Notes under the pieces: generated by a model
The model's input: the letters and a program-made list of their open reading frames with translations, nothing else
Told to the model about the DNA's origin: nothing
Database searches by the model: none
Source of the DNA: Aurantiochytrium sp. KH105
Taxonomy: Eukaryota; Sar; Bigyra; Thraustochytrida; Thraustochytriidae
Reading direction: 5' to 3'
NCBI GenBank assembly: GCA_003116975.1
Contig: BGKB01000030.1
Span: forward strand, 434,561 to 498,560
DNA: 64,000 nt
Part shown: positions 52,101 through 60,039 of the stretch, piece by piece
Layout: every line of letters begins with the position of its first letter
How positions within the stretch are numbered: the stretch's first letter is position 1
Position numbers and translations under genes: made by a program

Positions 52101-53103
52101 CCTCTTTGATGTGCTCACAACATCGAGATCGCTCTTTCAGATGGTATCATTGGTGGCCTGTTGGTGGGGTCTTGGACTTGGCGCGGATGCGGTTTACCTC
52201 ATGGTGCCGATGTTTGACATTGTCTTGAGCAACGAGACGCTTCAGAATGTGGTCCAGGCCGTGCGTGTGCCATTTCGCAGTCTCGCCATGACTTTTATTT
52301 TGCTTTCCATCACTCTGTATGGGTTTTCGCTGGTAGCGTTTTTGTCGTTTCGGGAGCATTTTGCGGACCCGGTCACTGGAGAAAATCCGTGCGAGGAGCT
52401 ACTCACGTGTTTCATGTTCATTCTCGACATTGGACTTCGCGTTGGAGAAGGTCCTGCGGCGGTCATGGTCAATCTTCCCGCCAACCACGACCAGGCATTG
52501 CAGCGCCTGGCGTTCGACCTCGGCTTTGTCATCATCGTGTCCATCTTTCTTTTGAACGCTGTCTTTGGTGTTCTCGTGGACCAATTTTCGAGCCTGCGCG
52601 AGGACTTGCAGAATCGCCACGCCCAGCTCAACAACTCGTGTTTTATTTGTGGCTTGGGCCGCGCCGAATTTGACGCAATCTCGTTCGAGTACCGTCAGCG
52701 TCAAGATGATCTTGCGCGCTACGCTGGGCGCGAGGGATTACGCACTGAGTTTAAGGGTGGCTTCATGTACCACATTTCGTACGAGCACAATATTTACGAC
52801 TATCTGGGTTTCATTCTGTACCTAGAGGCCAAGGACGAGACTGAGTGTAATGGGCTGGAGAGCTACGTCCTCGCCGAGCTCGACAAATCATCGGGAGACG
52901 CAATTTCTTGGATCCCTTCTGGGCGTGCTCTTGCGCTCGGCGCGCATGGTGCTTTTGAGAATACGACGCGCGCGGCGTTGGAGAAGCTTACGTCTGGTCT
53001 CAATCGTTCTATGCGTGCGGTGTTTCGGCGACTGGATCACATGGAGACCAAGCTTCATGTCCTGCACGAGCTGAATTTGGAGTCCAGCTCGGCTGCAGAG
53101 TAA
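43135..53103 (+). CDS. IP3-receptor/ryanodine-receptor-like calcium-release channel, single exon
   Basis: The frame of 3,322 residues starts at ATG 43135 and is uninterrupted. MIR-type repeats begin near residue 305 (YGQTIQLQHVKSGKFMS) and 576 (ALRHLTTGRYLSV). A RIH domain lies near 960-1055 (HGPRKRYVDLLSSLCTCKD), and the RIH-associated domain near 2452-2555 (FLQLCMEGHYLDMQNLL, MQGPCQANQDLL). An Asp run sits near 2318-2332. Six hydrophobic segments fill about 2780-3162. After the pore come CFICGL (C3169, C3172) and H-x4-H (H3213, H3218), the conserved IP3R/RyR C-terminal metal-binding cluster. It is longer than animal IP3 receptors (about 2,700) and shorter than ryanodine receptors (about 5,000). 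The pore filter reads GEGPAAV (3104-3110) where IP3 receptors have GGGVGD. The protein should form a tetramer in the ER or a related membrane. Confidence 0.88.
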   Translation: MPMQPLRKQSSDEKPRSEPSSQQEGPKPSSKQGDSANEREKKPPLPTANSSRSLRSMKSVTPVLTAASKFLKGSSAQSSARRIGEAASPAAVSTAHELIFGDIISVGSVDANGADGGLVIGEGMYHSLVGLLHPDDELLTAATSSEPYEPDDLGGAASSTRDVSTPLSSSLDSAESNDYSGAIDADTTPAGDIDEGRDEFEASAAADIGERLTPNRMNIQFRICPQLQYEMQRSLRNLGKRSSYSEAQQAYLRARSEKEATENKSLLQRYVKIDDASDAERRTRKARGRRAKNKGDTEAGKSGARRRFVRYGQTIQLQHVKSGKFMSMSPKKVARIRKDCLMVDLQDQGSEFSWFQILPRFKVRAEGARVYAGDQIFLRSVKFPDYYLNSTQETVPRPLQNIDCVGLSELRALREVHLSSQNASWRFYLAARGCNPERASYVYDCQAIYLFHPEVEALLGAPYDFAARNAMWYSAERDTPVKPDQSIWIVEHASSVLEWQQASSSSPAAAVASSRAPSRRSSILSTMRNYSFNGSSTSIGQGSTGEASERSGQTSAAIAAKAALSSQHIGAVPWNSRVALRHLTTGRYLSVKPHTLDADRLEEYGTLDLELTSSFRGMLSTFSFTPALSKARAGVDADGLDLDSDSDSDSHDAGRTNDRSQAAIRFDGMTCFLAFEPPTPVLFGDGSSARRFFLHAPPDGSVSLSILRHDQDAIVGIPVPLSTVRAVETIKSWTRVSMSYVSLLRERMVHASANPLPARKSSFDQSKPSTRPSLGIRGHHSSMRSFARSRAKETYITRAETTPMIEVLRELLAFCRGVDNYGEPDALACVLGETPDTDDEQVRAELVDYELSVASRVFQEPLAPSKLALQVRLASLRLFEVLFHVCTAPEAVLADGWMDKLTSTPFRWAYFIHRLCFRAATAIFQNSRELELSLADTQLPRPPRPFCDFLYSLRAEVTFEPVLMSLARQLSCGVGAVTLLRKLVNNNETLLDTKFKGPQIAFLVGLIRKHGPRKRYVDLLSSLCTCKDLAQGTTKCIVSNQELIVLEIFRNHPEEVLIEVAFQLEEDEDHTDAHAQSSSTGPERDAFAALRDRVLGGDTLLEASPDGGKPQLRRGKILISWDSALLADSAQDLGVSAAVTQSNKIWVSLEDLQALQDERARQLCSYLHGQLVLMTKLVEGRSYNCIQILEEIYTYELLVVGASNVRLAPSLRAAFCELLQALYLDRYPHVVRDLPRKIYFRVNAPSGGAYGRYRQMPQCLNLFRSSASHAALDAKRSPSPDEAKLSDGEFANTEADTASSSFTNVLSGKAVPFFLISGADKFLFPREFVLRSLTRYASLVKEKASKAANKETSTSYAMDNDAGSSLFANQDSGPPLLQVGGTHAPNSDQKDAYGRNTKQRHEGQSTADLRNRSNQGTGTEGRQRTENRDLTSKQNEMSIAGDDGQASFAGSMISLGQTLILMGYSSCPEQIIDLCRAAVRLLRFVSNDSLRRQEMVLRQRICELLITASRFETDHSISLVLDAFEGAAQDTRMCQLVTQVEGGFARAGAPKESKWNLYDLQKQFTPSDIGATVDELLVDMVIRCGQQVDPSVQLFERALDLLVIEHSPGSRLMDGLQKTLIVSASAGARLYNSIKTRSLVLLNDLQSYMIWGVNNAFSDVSWAVIKRVKSNLGFLTRACGPHRSILESLDVADVVLHALSLGADRSSWLRDIQRLALRFFEVFVEDSIDNQRFVFDHIGLVQNLLEDNLSPAIACLSAVVRGNRKICADFPPRIINILVDHSKLTEDVLTLFVQLSSVNGVGIRRNQDALMHAILSDPGAEARLENMVRDLTVESSDTASILLGEFFSAVTRGHNPYCEAKVQALLPLDLLLDLATQSGARPSMNNHFRCVLLRALSDAFIDTGLADAGTMQQVPRIVDLLQIILTELGSFLERCRGGDVVTDTLSNYRGLVFHGFMYMLRSFFHAAFEFQTAPSAILAVRAPLLTVVQELTEFAETPGEQHLSRRAKSGLLKSISAHRRARKTEEERRLSAKANKERRQLDRERRKMERIERRLFRSQERKRGRPTHDSWHVFLRFLQSSSHIQQLIQDEQRSMIQSIYDACGDMATLSLFLRSLMGFVRASCREHNIRHNDVTEPLACRSDQTAQQVLTIVQFTLAYIGDLDVAWRAKDASKEELQRNAQSRLTDMGAVDMSFQVLCIETSPALARKAILSLIALLEGGNRQVQERLFGLLMSPRGERFFARLAAVFARIGEAARSEIKLDKKRKLQEEALLVRDDGDTASVLSGNSSIVADSIGATSFGTSSSKASSTTSSSIEDDEDDDDDDDDDDDDGGARLGGTDSELDELEDSEDNASRGGRIRNGSMHSTQHAKAGSVKQGETQTTAEGQNKDGNPDVDDGASSSSSSSDEEKGGNVVHARNVASLFELQAPRSRHHLRRKRTQAEIEQREAAQDIVKVVRFLQLCMEGHYLDMQNLLREQGEAAVYRTSTNVLLLGVEHACLLTKSEEVLAYSREGTVQQLTKIFDFLIESMQGPCQANQDLLSNPINRVLETVKKVLLTNFTLSDTFLHEADMEKITEDDERDAFLILELKAKAMRTLCAMLEGRQDTRVEESLLREIELSLVRARLVEIHRAIEFCTSRGRSEDSMLHIFEAATDALNIMVTLSDARRARGLHLMDMIKADEEKAIAFFMEAIRSVEVLFQGSVHRCFYPKPKALSFLSHSARVSLMQDINVEDPDLRLREFLDNANSLLDEVSQVQQLSEALPIQKLLMDLDKIRAIAFALSVWSNFLLLFSFSVSPEAGDSEELCVAPNVVTTILPSLWDSLTGGPGPALALRMIQLLTVIQMAHLLLLRGLDLLTQIPIRLKKLERKLRLARARLRSLPKASGLASGQLSSGSTGGQGDDVLVSSALAQPYNSREVRMAWSLGVGCSVASILLAIRFGWGVLVNPRFLVCAQFWVLAQGTLFARAVRRSGGALGFSAAFAKWYCCLFDVLTTSRSLFQMVSLVACWWGLGLGADAVYLMVPMFDIVLSNETLQNVVQAVRVPFRSLAMTFILLSITLYGFSLVAFLSFREHFADPVTGENPCEELLTCFMFILDIGLRVGEGPAAVMVNLPANHDQALQRLAFDLGFVIIVSIFLLNAVFGVLVDQFSSLREDLQNRHAQLNNSCFICGLGRAEFDAISFEYRQRQDDLARYAGREGLRTEFKGGFMYHISYEHNIYDYLGFILYLEAKDETECNGLESYVLAELDKSSGDAISWIPSGRALALGAHGAFENTTRAALEKLTSGLNRSMRAVFRRLDHMETKLHVLHELNLESSSAAE

Positions 53104-53565
53104 ATTGGGTCTAGGTTCCAATGCTTTGTTGTTTATTTCTTCTCTTTTCTCTCTTCGTTAACACTTTTCAAAAAAGAGACTGATTGACGTAATATACCAA
53201 CCCGACAAGTTTTGCGCCTCGTGTGGTCAAGCTGCGCTCACCCCAACCTTTTCGTAATGAGCATGCGGAGAGAGTTCCTTTTCTTTTCTAAAACTGATTC
53301 TTTCTTTTTGTTCAAGTAGTTTGTCAATCCACCTTGGTCGCGCCATCGCCCATTTGAGTTGTCTGTTTGTTTCTTGTAAAACTTTAGAAGAAAAGTCCTG
53401 AACATCTTATGACCTCGTTCCACGAGCATCTATCTGCCAAAGCTGAGAGACCTGCGATCACGGCGAGGGGCTTTTAGCAGGATGTGGCGATGGACTCTTT
53501 TATAGGCCTAAGTGGTCTGTTAACCCTACCTTGTCGGCTTCCAAGCTGCGTGTACGTCCGTCTTC
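53104..53565. other. Convergent 3' flanks of the channel and lipase genes
   Basis: 462 bp, T-rich, with no supported gene. Confidence 0.5.
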
Positions 53566-56500
53566 TCATGACGTCGTCTCGCACGCCTCTGCAAAGGTAC
53601 GCGATCCATTTGAGGTTGGTTCAGGATAACCATACTCTGTGGTACACTCGCACAGTGGTGGCCGACCGCCGCAGCGATACGAGATCTCGCACAGCGTGCG
53701 CAGAATGGTGTGGCAGGCAAAGATACTATTCTCGGAAGCATTGCACTCAACGCGCTGGTATAGCCGCGCCAAGTCGTCGACGCGGGGAATCGGGTCGCGG
53801 TCCGGCACAACGTTAAAGACATACTGGTTGAGGTTTTCCTCCAAGACTGGCGGGTCAAAGGTATGGCGGGAGAGCATCGCGTTGACGCCAGAGATGGCCA
53901 CCGTGAGAATTTTAAGCTGTGCGCCAGTGATAATGGCGAGACCGCCGCCGAGAGAATGGCCCGTAATGAGAAATCGCGACTCGTTACGGAGCGAAGATGC
54001 CGTTTCGACAAAGTCAGTGAGCTCGCGATAGTAGCTTACCCTCTCGATATTGGCAGCCTCCACGGTGCTAATGTAGTCAACGAGATTGGGAATAATGGTG
54101 GTGAGCAAATCTCCAAAGGGCATGACAGCGCGAACAGCCTGAAAGAGCAACGCGGAGAGCCACAGCTGTAGATCCACAAAGGCATCCTGAGCGGTGACAG
54201 TGCCACGGGCCGTGACAACCTCGAGACTATAATCTGGAAAGGACACGAGGTAGTACGACACGGGCGAGGTAGACTCGGCGAGAAATGCTTCGGAGAAATT
54301 CCGTTGGAAGACAGCGACGTCGCTGCCAAACCAAGAATCGAGCTGCGCCTGGACGTTTGGGGCACGAACATAGGCCAAATGGCTCAGAAAAGCCATGTCG
54401 GCGAGGCCCAATGGGCCAGTTGTGACATCGGCGGCCTGAGCGTTGGCGTTGAGCCGGCAGGTTGGGTAGTACAGGTCCCGAGGTGGAGGTGGAACAGCAA
54501 ATTCAAAGTCGTTAAGAAAGATGATCTCGTCGCTGGAAGAGTTGGTCCCGTTTATAACGTCAGCATTCGCTTCATTTATGGCGCTGGCCACAAGAAGGGC
54601 AAAAGCAATAATGGAAGCGAGTGTCAGGAGGAGGACAAAGCAGACGCGAACGGATTTTCGCGAGATACGGGTAAGCAAGATATCAAGGCGCATTTGGTCC
54701 TTTGGGTTCCGGCCCACCGCAGACATGGCCTTGGTTCCGTATTCGCGCAGCATCATGCGAGGGCTAAAGAAAAATCGAATGGCAGAAATCGAGCCGAGAA
54801 AGAAAAAGAGAATGCCGAGCGGGTAGTTTTCCGACGCCATAAGAGCTGCCCAGGGAAGCACGTAGAAGAGGATCACTTGCAGTGCAAGGAGGACTATTAC
54901 AACTGCTGATTTCGGTCGTGCAAGGCGCACCGTCTCCCAGCGTTGATAATATATTGTGTTGGCTTCCTCTTCGTGATTGTCGCTGTTGAGATGATGGTTC
55001 CGAGCGTTTTCGTCACGCGTTTCCACTGCATCGTATTCGCCCTCGACATCTGCCTCGGTCCCGTGACGAGGGTATCCAGAGTCTCGCTCGTGGTCATCGC
55101 GATCACTTGCTTTTACAATGTTGAGTGTCGTGGTGCCTTCGTGTGTATCATTCAGGCGGCGCGAGCCCGTTGCAGCGTACTCTGCAGGGGGGCAGAGGCC
55201 CGTGCTTTTCTTAAGAACCTCAAAGAGCGTCTTGAGCGCGCGGAATAAGCGCGGCATGACGATGATGGCGAGCACGACAAGCACGAGAACCCAGCTGCCC
55301 ACACCGAGTTCAAAGTACCAGAGAACAGCGACAATGGTGAGGGCGAGAAGTGCAATGGTAAGCATGATGCACAGAGCGCTGCTAATCCATTGAGCAGAGG
55401 TAAGGGCGCCCTGGCCGCTAATAATGCTGACTGTCGCGCGCGAGGTGGAGGCGCAGCACAAACCGCCAAGTGTCCACGAGGAGCGAGTGAAGAAGGGCAC
55501 AGCTTCAAGCGATTCGACGAGGGACCAGATGCGTTTGGGCGGGCTGACTCGCTCGTAGAGCCCAACACAGTTTCCGCCGCAGCTTAGAAGCTTGCTCCAC
55601 CATGTCATGTGAATTCTCTCTGGATTCTGCTTGGAGTTGGTGTCGATCTTCTCGTTCTCGTCGATCTCGTTCGCATCTTTCATTTCCACGGCGCCACTTA
55701 GATTCTCATTGGCAGATGAGTAGAGGTGATGCTGGTAGATGGACAGCGCGAAACGCACTCGTACTTTGCACATTTCCAAGAGAAACTTGAGGGAGCCAAG
55801 GCACCCAGAATCTGAAATCGGTCTGGGATTTGCGCAAGAACGAAAGATCCGAACAGCTGCCTTGCACTCATAAAAGAGGACCGCGAGCGAATAGATCGAG
55901 TAGAGCACCAGGTAGGCAAAGAAAAGGGTTAGCGCTGTAACATGCCACCAGTCCTCGCGACCAGACAAAATGCAGCTGCTCAGTGCTAGAAGCGGGCAGA
56001 GGACAAAGGCTGCCCATGCAAACCACTCGCTTGCGACAACACTTCGGTGCGTAATATATCGAAAGAAGACGAAGCCATCCCAGATGTCTGCTACGAAGCC
56101 AAAGGCGAGGGTGATAGCATTCGCCAAGGAGTGGATGAAAGTGGGCACAGCAAGTAGCTCGATGATGCCAAACCCCATGTTTCCATCCTCGCCTTCGCGG
56201 GGCTGCAGGTTCGCCACAATGGAAAGGAAGACGTGTAGGATAACATCGATGGCCCCGGCAAAAACGAATCCCAAGAGGACGATGGCTCCAACCGTGTAAA
56301 TGACGCGGAGGAAGCTGAGTCCAAAGTTGCCCACGTTTGATTTCTTCACAGAGAGACGCACCACGGGGTAGTCATCCTCATCTATGTCATCTTCGATGAC
56401 GATTTGGTGGTTCTTTTCCTGTATCACTTGCACGCGCGCATCCCTGAACCGAAGGTGCGTGATCGCTGTACCCAGCGTGAAGTGGTCTTGCAGCTCTACG

Positions 56501-56670
56501 CGGGGCCGGCGGCCGTAGCCTTCGTCCTCCTCGCCCATCCTCTCGAGCTCGCCCTCGCCCGTTCTCCTGGCGACCTCTCCTCGGGCGTTCGTGCTGGTCC
56601 CTCGCGCCGAGGCGCCCTCCACCTCCTCCTCCCTCGCGCCTTCGAGGGTTGGCGCTTTGCCCGCCAGCAT
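53566..56670 (-). CDS. Multipass membrane protein with C-terminal class-3 lipase domain
   Basis: The 1,034-residue frame starts at ATG 56670; upstream in-frame sequence lacks ATG. The first about 720 residues hold roughly nine hydrophobic segments separated by charged or acidic loops. The C-terminal about 300 residues form an alpha/beta-hydrolase of the lipase-3 type with nucleophile elbow GHSLGGG (904-910, Ser906), an Asp in VVPDRDPIPRVDD (about 957) and a candidate His near residue 985. Cys-rich patches near the C-terminus (CGGRPPLCEC) and several NxS/T sites suggest that this domain faces the lumen or exterior. Diacylglycerol lipases also combine membrane helices with lipase-3, but have four helices, so this is a different layout. 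Substrate is unknown. Confidence 0.75.
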   Translation of the reverse strand: MLAGKAPTLEGAREEEVEGASARGTSTNARGEVARRTGEGELERMGEEDEGYGRRPRVELQDHFTLGTAITHLRFRDARVQVIQEKNHQIVIEDDIDEDDYPVVRLSVKKSNVGNFGLSFLRVIYTVGAIVLLGFVFAGAIDVILHVFLSIVANLQPREGEDGNMGFGIIELLAVPTFIHSLANAITLAFGFVADIWDGFVFFRYITHRSVVASEWFAWAAFVLCPLLALSSCILSGREDWWHVTALTLFFAYLVLYSIYSLAVLFYECKAAVRIFRSCANPRPISDSGCLGSLKFLLEMCKVRVRFALSIYQHHLYSSANENLSGAVEMKDANEIDENEKIDTNSKQNPERIHMTWWSKLLSCGGNCVGLYERVSPPKRIWSLVESLEAVPFFTRSSWTLGGLCCASTSRATVSIISGQGALTSAQWISSALCIMLTIALLALTIVAVLWYFELGVGSWVLVLVVLAIIVMPRLFRALKTLFEVLKKSTGLCPPAEYAATGSRRLNDTHEGTTTLNIVKASDRDDHERDSGYPRHGTEADVEGEYDAVETRDENARNHHLNSDNHEEEANTIYYQRWETVRLARPKSAVVIVLLALQVILFYVLPWAALMASENYPLGILFFFLGSISAIRFFFSPRMMLREYGTKAMSAVGRNPKDQMRLDILLTRISRKSVRVCFVLLLTLASIIAFALLVASAINEANADVINGTNSSSDEIIFLNDFEFAVPPPPRDLYYPTCRLNANAQAADVTTGPLGLADMAFLSHLAYVRAPNVQAQLDSWFGSDVAVFQRNFSEAFLAESTSPVSYYLVSFPDYSLEVVTARGTVTAQDAFVDLQLWLSALLFQAVRAVMPFGDLLTTIIPNLVDYISTVEAANIERVSYYRELTDFVETASSLRNESRFLITGHSLGGGLAIITGAQLKILTVAISGVNAMLSRHTFDPPVLEENLNQYVFNVVPDRDPIPRVDDLARLYQRVECNASENSIFACHTILRTLCEISYRCGGRPPLCECTTEYGYPEPTSNGSRTFAEACETTS

Positions 56671-57625
56671 CGATCGACGGGTCCACCTCGCCAAGCACGG
56701 CTCGGCTTGGCGGTACACGACTACCCTACCCGAAGGCCTAGCTAGACCCAGGCCTACTAGGTTCCGCCCCTGCGCGTGCGTGCGCAGATCCCTCGCTCGC
56801 TCGCTCGCTCGTCGCCCGATCGATCTATCGAGCGATCTCTCTCCGGCCCGCGCTGCGCCGCTGCGCCCTGGGTCGACGCTCTGGCGGGGCTGCCCTGTGA
56901 GAGAGGGCGTGAGGCAGAGACAGGGGCACCCACATCATGCTTCTGCTTACTGTTATGTAGTACGAAGCCCTGCCTGCCTGCGTGGGCCCGTCCAGTGGGA
57001 GCGGCGCATCGACAGTGCGTGGTCGATCGCGGTGGGACAGGCTTCCCATAGTATACCGTCAACCGTGGGGCCGGGGCCTACGGACGACAGTGATGGGGTC
57101 GCAGAACCGAGAATGCATCTAGATTGAAGATGCCATACCTCCAACCATGGCAAGTGAGACTTCGTTTATCAACCAACCAGCAGTTGCAGCTACAGCTGCC
57201 ACTCAGGCTGCAGCCAGCAGCAGCACCAGCGTCATACATAGGCCTACTTACCAAGTTGACCAGCCAGCCGGTTTTGGCGAAGGCGACAGCTTTCCTGCCG
57301 TCTCGCCTATCTGCCACTGTCAGGGACACGATGAATGTAAATTCATCAATTCGCCTCTTGGCCACGTGCCTATCGGTCGTCCAGGACGAACGAGTTACAC
57401 GACCTCCGGGTTCGCTCGCATCTGGCTGAGCGATGGAGAAGAGTCGCCAGAAACCAAAATCCAAAACCCCAAACCAGTCAGCCTCGGGATCCCTCCCATC
57501 CTAGCAGCGTCCATCTGCTTCGGGCGATCTGCTCACGTCTGCTCAGGTTGGCTGGCAGGCACGTCCTGGCTGGCTGGCTCGTTGCCACCTGCGCCCTTGC
57601 CGCTCGTGTGACCTGCTCGTCCGAG

Positions 57626-57662
<37 letters not shown>

Positions 57663-58162
57663 ATGCTTCTCCCCTGCTCCCCATCTCCTGCTCCCCGTGC
57701 TTGTCTCTTATTACTGCTCAGGCCTGCCGTCGCTGCTTTGCCTTTGCCTTTGTTTGCCTTTCTTTCTTTCTTGCGCTTTCTTTCTTTCTTTTCGCCTCGC
57801 CTCGCCTCGCCTCGCCTGTCTCCACAAATCTCCTTTCTTCTGGACGCACGCAGGTAGGTGGCGAGGCACGGGCACGGCGCGGGCGCGGCGCGGGCGGGCA
57901 GGCTTGAGGCCGCCGGCGCCCTAGGCGGAGCCGCGGGGCTCTTGGGCGGGGCGCTGGGCCCGCTCGCTCGCTCGCTCGCTCGCGCGCGCGCGATCCGCGC
58001 TGCGACGGCGGTCCGGCGCGGAGATGAGTTGAGATGCGTCATGAGCGAGTGGCCAGCAGAGAGAGGCAGGCAGGCAGACAGACGAGACTCTAGCACCGCG
58101 CCCAGGAAAAGGCGACGACGGCACGTGAAGCAAAGGCAGAAGAACTGACGAGACCGCTCCAT

Positions 58163-58193
<31 letters not shown>

Positions 58194-58369
58194 GCGTACG
58201 CACGCACGGCGCTTGCGCGACGCTCCTCCTCGCTCGCTCTCGCACGCACGCACGCACGCACGCACGCTCTCGCGTGACTCTCCGACTTTTTCTTGAATTC
58301 GCAGCCGAGGCCACAGACGCCGCAGCACGAGACCAGAGCTCGCTCACCACTCACACATAGCACGGCACG
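56671..58369. other. Divergent promoter region of lipase and TIM23 genes
   Basis: 1.7 kb with GCCTA-type palindromic patches near 56735-56760, (GCTC)n near 56790-56810, (GCT)n 57627-57661, CGCCT repeats near 57785-57818, (GCTC)n near 57961-57982 and two (CGCA)n arrays at 58163-58267. No coding frame with natural composition is seen. Confidence 0.55.
58163..58267. repeat. Paired (CGCA)n arrays upstream of TIM23
   Basis: Two CGCA tracts (58163-58207, slightly interrupted, and 58241-58267) are separated by about 30 bp of GC-rich DNA. The second ends about 100 bp before the TIM23 start codon, so the arrays lie in the promoter or 5' leader. Confidence 0.85.
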
Positions 58370-59017
58370 ATGACGACCGAGGAACGCGATGCCGGCGACA
58401 TGTACGCCATGGGCGGCGCTGAGGGCGGCGCAGCCAACGACTATGGCGGCTACAGCTACCAGGCCCCGAACCCGTTCGCCAACCTCGGCGCCGTGAACCC
58501 CTCGACCCTCTCGCCCATGTTCGGGGCTGGCGCCCAGGGCGGCGTCGGCACCGGCGCCTACAAGCCGGAGTACTTGCACTATGAGCCCAAGGCCTGGCAC
58601 GAGCGCATGTGCTACAACAGCGGCATCGCCTACCTCGGGGGCATCGGCGTGGGAGGTGCCTACGGTGTGGTGAATGGCCTCATGACCGCGCCGAGCTCCA
58701 AGTTCAAGATCCGCGTCAACAGCATCCTCAACAAGTCCGGTCGCTACGGTTCTCGCTTTGGTAACGCTCTCGGCGCCGTTGCCATGATGTACTCGTGCAT
58801 CGAGGCCGCCACCGAGACCATGCACATTGAAGACTATGTGGGCGGCGACGAGATTGTCAACCCTGTCCTCGCCGCCACTCTGACTGGCCTCTTGTACAAG
58901 TGCACGCAGGGCCCCAAGACGATGGCTCTCGCTGGCATCATTGGTGGCACGGCCGTGGCTGGCCTCACGACTGCTCGTAGCTTCATGCGTGGCTCGGGCC
59001 GTTCATTGCTCTATTGA
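58370..59017 (+). CDS. TIM23: Mitochondrial inner-membrane translocase subunit TIM23
   Basis: The 215-residue frame starts at ATG 58370. A Gly/Ala/Tyr-rich soluble N-terminus (about 1-80) is followed by the Tim17/22/23 domain with four hydrophobic helices. The Tim23-type stretch KIRVNSILNKSGRYGSRFGN and the glycine-zipper helices (GIAYLGGIGVGGAYG) are clear. Tim23 forms the core of the presequence translocase in the inner mitochondrial membrane. Length fits the family (about 210-225). Tim17 and Tim22 are less likely because of the long N-terminus and the KSGRYGSRFGN motif. Confidence 0.93.
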   Translation: MTTEERDAGDMYAMGGAEGGAANDYGGYSYQAPNPFANLGAVNPSTLSPMFGAGAQGGVGTGAYKPEYLHYEPKAWHERMCYNSGIAYLGGIGVGGAYGVVNGLMTAPSSKFKIRVNSILNKSGRYGSRFGNALGAVAMMYSCIEAATETMHIEDYVGGDEIVNPVLAATLTGLLYKCTQGPKTMALAGIIGGTAVAGLTTARSFMRGSGRSLLY

Positions 59018-60039
59018 TTGATTGGTTGACTGCTTGATTGATTGATTGATCGATTGTTTGCCTACCTGCCTGTCTGTCTGCATGCAGTTCATCATGTCCC
59101 ATCCATGTTACCGCCGCCGGCCTTTTTACTCGCGTTTATCTTTGCCATGACGTGAGAGCAGTCACTCAAACCCCGGTCGCGGCATGTCCACGAAGTCACA
59201 AACCAAACAGCTCGTTTTGCGTATCGCGAGCACAGCAGATGTGGCATGCTGTCGCCACCCGCTCCAGTGGTTCAAACGTTGCCACTCTTCATTCCTCTCC
59301 ACCCCCTCCTTTTCCTCTCGCCCCTCAAAATACAGGTTGCCTTTACAAATGCGCAACTGTTGGCAGCAAGCACACATTTGTCCCTTGACGACTCTTTTAG
59401 GCAAGCTGAGCCTTGTCGAGGCAACCCTATTCCTTGTCAAGTCTTTCGCCAAGCCTAGCCTAGTCTAGCCTAGCCTAGCCTGGATCATCGCAAAGCTTTC
59501 CCAAATAGAGTCGAAGCAGCTTTTTATCCTTTTCTGATGTGATGACTTGGCAAATAGCAAAATTCTGCCTTGGGTGCTTTTGCTTAAATTCGATAAAGAG
59601 TAGGCTTAGTCTTGACGCCAAGAAACTTCAATCTCAACAAGCACGCACTGTAACTTTTCCTTTTTTCCTTTCTTCTCTCCTAGACTAGTAGAACTAACCT
59701 TCCCCGTATCTCGTAACTGGAGGACCAGAGTCGATGACTGGTTACACCATTGATGGCAAGAAATGGCAGATGAGGAAACAAGGAGAAGACAAAGGGCAAA
59801 GACCATGCGTCAATATACTTTTGGCTTGTTTCCTTGTACGTCAATCTATCCGGGCACTTTAACGAGAACGACGCCAGACACTATACGCCAGACGGGTCAG
59901 CTGGCCAAGACGAAAGCATCGTCTCAGAGATAGTTTGACGACGAGGTCATGAGTTGTCGTCGTTGTTAATGTCGTTGTTCTTGTGGATGTTATCGCTGTC
60001 GCTGAAATTTTCACGCGTTGAAACGAATCAAGTAAGACC
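59018..60039. other. Convergent 3' region of TIM23 and the nonapeptide-repeat gene
   Basis: About 1 kb including TTGATTGA repeats just after the TIM23 stop (59015-59055) and CCTAG/TAGCC pentamers at 59452-59480. No gene is supported. Confidence 0.5.
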
